Source of the DNA: Alkalidesulfovibrio alkalitolerans DSM 16529
Lineage (GTDB): Bacteria; Desulfobacterota; Desulfovibrionia; Desulfovibrionales; Desulfovibrionaceae
NCBI RefSeq assembly: GCF_000422245.1
Contig: NZ_ATHI01000005.1
Span: forward strand, 1-64,000
Length of the DNA: 64,000 nt
Reading direction: 5' to 3'
Shown here: positions 60,210-64,000 of the stretch, piece by piece
Layout of the letters: every line of letters starts with the position of its first letter
Position numbering within the stretch: the first letter of the stretch is position 1
Notes under the pieces: model-generated
What the model saw: only the letters and a program-made list of their open reading frames with translations
Database searches by the model: none
Told to the model about the DNA's origin: nothing
Translations under genes and position numbers: made by a program

Positions 60210-61340
60210 GTGCCGAGCAAGACTAAGAAGACCGTCGGCAAGCCCGGCGGACGTGACGATAGCGACATCGAACGCCTCGACTCCGTGGAGGAGCCGGGCG
60301 ACGAAGACGAAGTCGAGTCCGTGGACCTGACCGAAGACCTCATCGAGGAGGCCGTGGAGTTGGCTGCGAACGGCGACGAGGACGACGGCGGTCTCGCTGC
60401 CGATGCGAACGACGAAACCGACGTCCAAGGCGACGAGCCCGATGAGCCTTCGCCCGCGCGCCTGCCCGCGCCCCGGGGCGCGGGACGAGATGCTCTGCAG
60501 ATATACCTGCGAGAGATATCACGCGTGCCCATGCTCACGCCAGAGGAGGAGACGAGTCTGGCCCGCCGCGTGCGTGACCATGCGGACCAGGACGCGGCCT
60601 TCCGTCTCGTGACCTCGCACCTGCGGCTGGTGGTCAAGATCGCCATGGATTTCCAGCGCCGCTGGATGCAGAACGTGCTCGACCTGATCCAGGAAGGCAA
60701 CGTGGGGCTCATGCGCGCGGTGCAGAAGTTCGATCCCGAAAAGGGCATCAAGTTTTCCTACTACGCCGCCTTCTGGATCAAGGCCTACATCCTCAAATTC
60801 ATCATGGACAACTGGCGGCTGGTCAAGATCGGCACCACCCAGACCCAGCGCAAACTCTTCTACAATCTGGGCAAGGAACGCCAGCGGCTCATGGCGCTCG
60901 GCTTCGATCCCACCACCTCAGCCCTTTCCGAATCACTTGGAGTCTCCCAGGAAGACATCACTCAGATGGACCAGCGCCTGTCGCGCGGCGACATGTCGCT
61001 GAACATCCCGCTGGGCGAGGACTCATCGGCCACGCGGCTCGACTTTCTGCCCGCGCTCGGCCCCGGCCTGGAAGAAGAATTGGCCCGGAACGAAATATCC
61101 GGGCTGCTCGGACGTCACGTCCAAGACATTCTTCCCTCGCTCTCGGACAAGGAACGTGAGATACTGGAAGAGCGTCTGCTCACGGATTCACCCGTGACCC
61201 TGCGCGAGATCGGCGAACGGCACGGCATCACGCGCGAGCGGGTGCGCCAGATCGAGGCCAGGCTTCTGGAAAAACTGCGCGCGCACCTCACTCGCGAGAT
61301 TCACGACTTCTCCGAGGACTGGATCAGCAGGGACGAATAG
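60210..61340 (+). CDS. rpoH: Heat-shock sigma factor RpoH-like, with acidic N-terminal extension
   Basis: This 376-residue sigma-70-family protein starts at GTG 60210 behind GGAGG. About 95 acidic residues precede the core. Region 2 (LRLVVKIAMDFQRRWMQNVLDLIQEGNVGLM, quoted in part as LRLVVKIAMDFQ and DLIQEGNVG), the RpoH box QRKLFYNLGKERQ and region 4 (LREIGERHGITRERVRQIEARLLEKLR in essence) are complete. The RpoH box points to sigma-32. The acidic extension is absent from E. coli RpoH (284 residues) and may control stability or core binding. The promoter at 60128 looks sigma-70-like, so its own regulation differs from the usual heat-shock feedback. Confidence 0.85.
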   Translation: MPSKTKKTVGKPGGRDDSDIERLDSVEEPGDEDEVESVDLTEDLIEEAVELAANGDEDDGGLAADANDETDVQGDEPDEPSPARLPAPRGAGRDALQIYLREISRVPMLTPEEETSLARRVRDHADQDAAFRLVTSHLRLVVKIAMDFQRRWMQNVLDLIQEGNVGLMRAVQKFDPEKGIKFSYYAAFWIKAYILKFIMDNWRLVKIGTTQTQRKLFYNLGKERQRLMALGFDPTTSALSESLGVSQEDITQMDQRLSRGDMSLNIPLGEDSSATRLDFLPALGPGLEEELARNEISGLLGRHVQDILPSLSDKEREILEERLLTDSPVTLREIGERHGITRERVRQIEARLLEKLRAHLTREIHDFSEDWISRDE

Positions 61341-61354
61341 TCCGAGGAACGACC

Positions 61355-62155
61355 ATGGCCATGCACCCCCTCAAACGCTTTCGCGACGACGCCTGCCGCC
61401 TGGCCCAGAGCCTCCCCCGGCCAGGGTTCGCGACGTCCTTTGCGCGCGAAATCGAAGCCGCGCGCATGGCGTTTTTCGAGGAGACGCTCATTGGCCGCCT
61501 GCGCGACGAAGCGCTTTCCTTTCTCTACGACGACTTCGGATTCGGCATCGAACACTCCAAGGCCGTGGCCGTGGACGCGGCTGCCATTGTGCTCGCCGAA
61601 ACCTCGTTCTGGACACGAGAGGACTCGCGCAGGATGGCTCTTCTGGCCATTCTGGCCGGGCTGTTGCACGACGCCACGCGGCTCGACGAGGATGGCGAGG
61701 CCAAGGCGGCCGAACTTTCACGCAGCATCCTGGCCCAATATCCCCTGACCGACGAGGAACGGGATATCATAGCCCGAGCCATCCGCGACCACGAAATCCG
61801 CGATGGATACATCCCACCGTGCGACCCGCGCGCCGCGCTCCTCAGCGCGGCGCTGTACGACGCCGACAAATTCCGCTATGGCCCGGACATATACGTCACG
61901 TCACTGTGGGAGTTCTGCGACTACGAAGATATGCCGACGCCGCACGCACTGAAATGCCTCTCGGCAGCCGAGAATCGGCTGCCCGAACTGTCGGGCACCT
62001 TTCGCTCCAGACCGGGCCGCTCCTTCGGCGAGGAACATCTCGAATGTGGCGCTCGGCTCATGCCGCATCTGACCGACAATCTCCGGAACGTGCTCGCGGA
62101 CATAGAAGCCTCCCCCGTCTTCCCTTCAAAAACGCAACGACCGGCCAAGCCATGA
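61355..62155 (+). CDS. HD-domain protein
   Basis: This 266-residue protein has an HD phosphohydrolase core: His67 in IEHSKAV, His105-Asp106 in GLLHDATRL, His in RDHEIRDG and Asp in YDADKFR. Such proteins hydrolyse nucleotides or phosphodiesters. The rest is helical and unlike relA/spoT or GYP families. ATG 61355 follows AGGAACG. It lies 14 bases after rpoH and overlaps the TPR lipoprotein gene by four bases, so it is in one operon. Substrate unknown. Confidence 0.8.
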   Translation: MAMHPLKRFRDDACRLAQSLPRPGFATSFAREIEAARMAFFEETLIGRLRDEALSFLYDDFGFGIEHSKAVAVDAAAIVLAETSFWTREDSRRMALLAILAGLLHDATRLDEDGEAKAAELSRSILAQYPLTDEERDIIARAIRDHEIRDGYIPPCDPRAALLSAALYDADKFRYGPDIYVTSLWEFCDYEDMPTPHALKCLSAAENRLPELSGTFRSRPGRSFGEEHLECGARLMPHLTDNLRNVLADIEASPVFPSKTQRPAKP

Positions 62156-63885
62156 CACGTCCCATCGCCACGCCCACTGCCCCGCGTCCGGCCACGGCCG
62201 CCTTGCTGCTCTTTTTTCTGGTAATCGTCGCGGGCTGCGCGGCGCGCGAGACCGCCCCACCCCCCGCCCAGGCGCCCATGCAGCCGGTGACTTGGACGCT
62301 GACTCGCGACGCGGCCGCAGCCTACTATTTTCTGCTCTACATGGACGAACTGCGGCAAGGAAACCCCGAGCAAGCCGAACGAGCCCTTTACACCGCGCTC
62401 GAAATCGACCCCTCGCCAAGCCTGCACGCCGAGGCCGCGGACCTGCAATGGCGCATGGGACGCCCCGCCAAGACGCGCGAGCACCTGCAAAAAGCCCTGA
62501 AGGACTCGCCGGGCGACAGACTTCTGGTCATGCGTCTGGCGGATTCCTATCTCGCAGAGCGGCGCATCGACGACGCTCTGACCACGCTGGAACTGTGGCT
62601 GAAGGACAATCCCGGCGACCCGACGGCCATTCTGCGCATGGCCGACATCCAAATCGAAACCAGACGCTTCGCCCAGGCGGCGCAGACGCTCCAGACCCTG
62701 CCACGCGAAGCGCGGGGACCGGAATCGCGCTACCTCGAAGCCAAGGCCCAGGCGGGTCTGGGCAACCACCGCCGATCCATCGAGATACTTTCAGCCCTGT
62801 CGCGTGAATACCCGGACAATATCCTCTATCTTGCCGAGTTGGCCTACCAGTACGAAATCACCAAGGACTACCCGGCGGCAGAGCGAACCTACATCCGTAT
62901 CCTGGAATTTGGCGAGGTGGGCGACGAAATCTGGCTCAGGCTCATCGCCATCAACCTCAAGCTGAACAACGTCGAACGCGCCCTGGATATGGCCAGGGAA
63001 GCTCCTCAGAGCACCGAATTCCTCATGGAGGCAGCGCGCACCTTCATCGCCGAAGGATTCCCGGACGAGGCCGAAAAACTGCTCTCCCCCCTGAGCGACG
63101 CCCCCGGCAGCGACCCACGCGTCCACTTCTACCTTGCCCTGCTCGCCTTCGACGGCCGGGGGGACGCCCAAAAGGCCCTGGAACACTTGGAACGGATTCC
63201 TCCGGATGGCGAGATGGCCTCCCGGGCGACTTCCTTCAAGGCGCACATGCTCTTCCTCCTCAAACGGTTCGACGAAGCCCGCGAACTCGTCGCCACGGGC
63301 AAGCGGGATTTCCCCGAGGTCCGAGATTTCTGGGAGATCGAGTCGTGGCTTCACGAGGAGGCCGGACAATACGACGAGGCAAGGCTCGCCATCGAAGAGG
63401 CGCTGACGCTCTGGCCCGACGACACCCGGCTCATCTACCGGCTCGGCGTATTGCAGCACCTCATGGGCGACGACGATGCGGCCATCGAGACCATGGAGCA
63501 GATCATCGCGATCGAACCCGACAACGCCGAGGCCCTGAACTTTGTCGGCTACCTCCTCGCCGACATGGGCCGCGATCTCGACCGGGCGCTCGTGCTCATC
63601 GAGGAGGCCCTGGAGCAAAAGCCCGACAGCGGTCATATCCTCGATTCCCTGGCCTGGGTGCATTACCGCCGGGGCGATCTCGCCAAGGCTTGGGACGCCA
63701 TCCTGCTGGCCGTGGAAAAAACGCCCGAAGACCCCACCATATGGGAGCACTACGGCGACATCGCGCGGGCCAAGGGCAGGGTTGAATCGGCCCGCAGGGG
63801 CTACCGCAAGGCCCTTGAATTCGGCCACAAGAAACCCGACGAGGTGCGTGCCAAACTTGACGCCCTGAAAAAGGAGGGGCGTTAA
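62152..63885 (+). CDS. TPR-repeat lipoprotein
   Basis: This 577-residue protein begins with a lipoprotein signal ending VIVAGC (lipid anchor Cys29). The mature part has at least ten tetratricopeptide helical pairs, recognisable from runs such as AERALYTALEIDPSPS, AIETMEQIIAIEPDNAEALN and ALVLIEEALEQKPDSG. TPR arrays bind partner proteins. It is probably outer-membrane or periplasmic and may organise an envelope complex. The start overlaps the HD gene (ATGA), and the next lipoprotein gene overlaps its stop. Confidence 0.9.
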   Translation: MTRPIATPTAPRPATAALLLFFLVIVAGCAARETAPPPAQAPMQPVTWTLTRDAAAAYYFLLYMDELRQGNPEQAERALYTALEIDPSPSLHAEAADLQWRMGRPAKTREHLQKALKDSPGDRLLVMRLADSYLAERRIDDALTTLELWLKDNPGDPTAILRMADIQIETRRFAQAAQTLQTLPREARGPESRYLEAKAQAGLGNHRRSIEILSALSREYPDNILYLAELAYQYEITKDYPAAERTYIRILEFGEVGDEIWLRLIAINLKLNNVERALDMAREAPQSTEFLMEAARTFIAEGFPDEAEKLLSPLSDAPGSDPRVHFYLALLAFDGRGDAQKALEHLERIPPDGEMASRATSFKAHMLFLLKRFDEARELVATGKRDFPEVRDFWEIESWLHEEAGQYDEARLAIEEALTLWPDDTRLIYRLGVLQHLMGDDDAAIETMEQIIAIEPDNAEALNFVGYLLADMGRDLDRALVLIEEALEQKPDSGHILDSLAWVHYRRGDLAKAWDAILLAVEKTPEDPTIWEHYGDIARAKGRVESARRGYRKALEFGHKKPDEVRAKLDALKKEGR

Positions 63886-64000
63886 TGCGCCACGCCGCGA
63901 GAGCGGTCGTCCTTTTCGCCGCGTGCCTTGCCCTCACGGCCTGTGCCGCTCGCCAAGTTCCCCATGCACCCGCAAGCGACGTCTGGAAAAACTACCAGAA
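63885..64000 (+). CDS. N-terminal part of a lipoprotein (cut by window edge)
   Basis: The start ATG 63885 overlaps the previous stop, and AAGGAGGGG lies upstream. The visible 38 residues include the signal MRHAARAVVLFAACLALTAC (lipidated Cys near residue 20) and AARQVPHAPASDVWKNYQ. Only the start is seen. LolB or another outer-membrane lipoprotein is possible from context, and the rest of the gene lies outside. Confidence 0.8.
   Translation, partial: MRHAARAVVLFAACLALTACAARQVPHAPASDVWKNYQ

Overview
The window is a GC-rich (roughly two-thirds G+C) bacterial chromosome segment. The gene content points to a deltaproteobacterial sulfate reducer of the Desulfovibrio group: a hemerythrin, a PDO-type thioredoxin reductase plus a second atypical reductase, a MetH without a reactivation domain, a DVU0772-type protein, a short ArgA-like acetyltransferase with a terminal cysteine cluster, and dense signal-transduction and c-di-GMP genes. 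This placement is an inference from gene content, not from a marker-gene comparison.

Region 1 (1-3934) differs from the rest: lower G+C, sparse genes, phage- or plasmid-like content. It holds the proline-rich end of a gene cut by the left edge, a degenerate direct repeat, a cysteine-rich phage-type protein with a duplicated four-Cys unit, a small serine recombinase, an unknown 90-residue protein, and a protein with family-A DNA polymerase-like motifs. It ends at 3890-3934 in the 3' part of a tRNA-Arg(ACG) gene followed by that gene's hairpin. This is the expected right-hand attachment scar of an element integrated into a tRNA gene.

Region 2 (4000-13440) is a catabolic cluster: a three-gene TRAP transporter, then two different fold-type-II PLP enzymes, a YgeY-like amidohydrolase/peptidase and an N-acyl-D-aminoacylase-like enzyme, closed by a strong terminator. 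It looks like uptake and breakdown of an acylated, D- or diamino-type amino acid, but the substrate is unknown.

Region 3 (13460-20640) has an AsmA/YdbH-like bridge protein with its YdbL-type lipoprotein partner, purU, a hemerythrin, and a PadR-chrA pair.

Region 4 (20640-31610) starts with a REC-GAF-HD-GYP regulator facing an HDOD-kinase-receiver hybrid. The hybrid overlaps a MinD/ParA ATPase with a degenerate receiver tail. Next come a penicillin-acylase-type hydrolase that overlaps a GH3-type acyl-amide synthetase, and a radical SAM enzyme. The amide-making and amide-breaking pair behind a signalling module is the most unusual combination in the window.

Region 5 (31680-46760) is mostly housekeeping: a small conserved protein, a methyltransferase, DUF445, an HU protein with a long helical tail, DUF493, deoC, a lipoprotein SppA, two thioredoxin-reductase-like proteins, two glycosyltransferases, a diguanylate cyclase, a DUF1007/NicO metal exporter pair, YhhQ and a tRNA-Met.

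Region 6 (46880-64000) carries a Nif3-like protein, a zinc-ribbon coiled-coil protein, RNase P RNA, a fused ispDF, cysS, a kinase-like phosphotransferase, radA, a zinc-ribbon/DUF3426 protein, an overlapping tlpA-acetyltransferase-hpt operon, metH, and a divergent rpoH-HD-TPR lipoprotein operon.

Five related long palindromes (7569, 18425, 34751, 51936, 53152) sit between genes throughout the chromosome-like part and form a dispersed repeat family, some acting as terminators.
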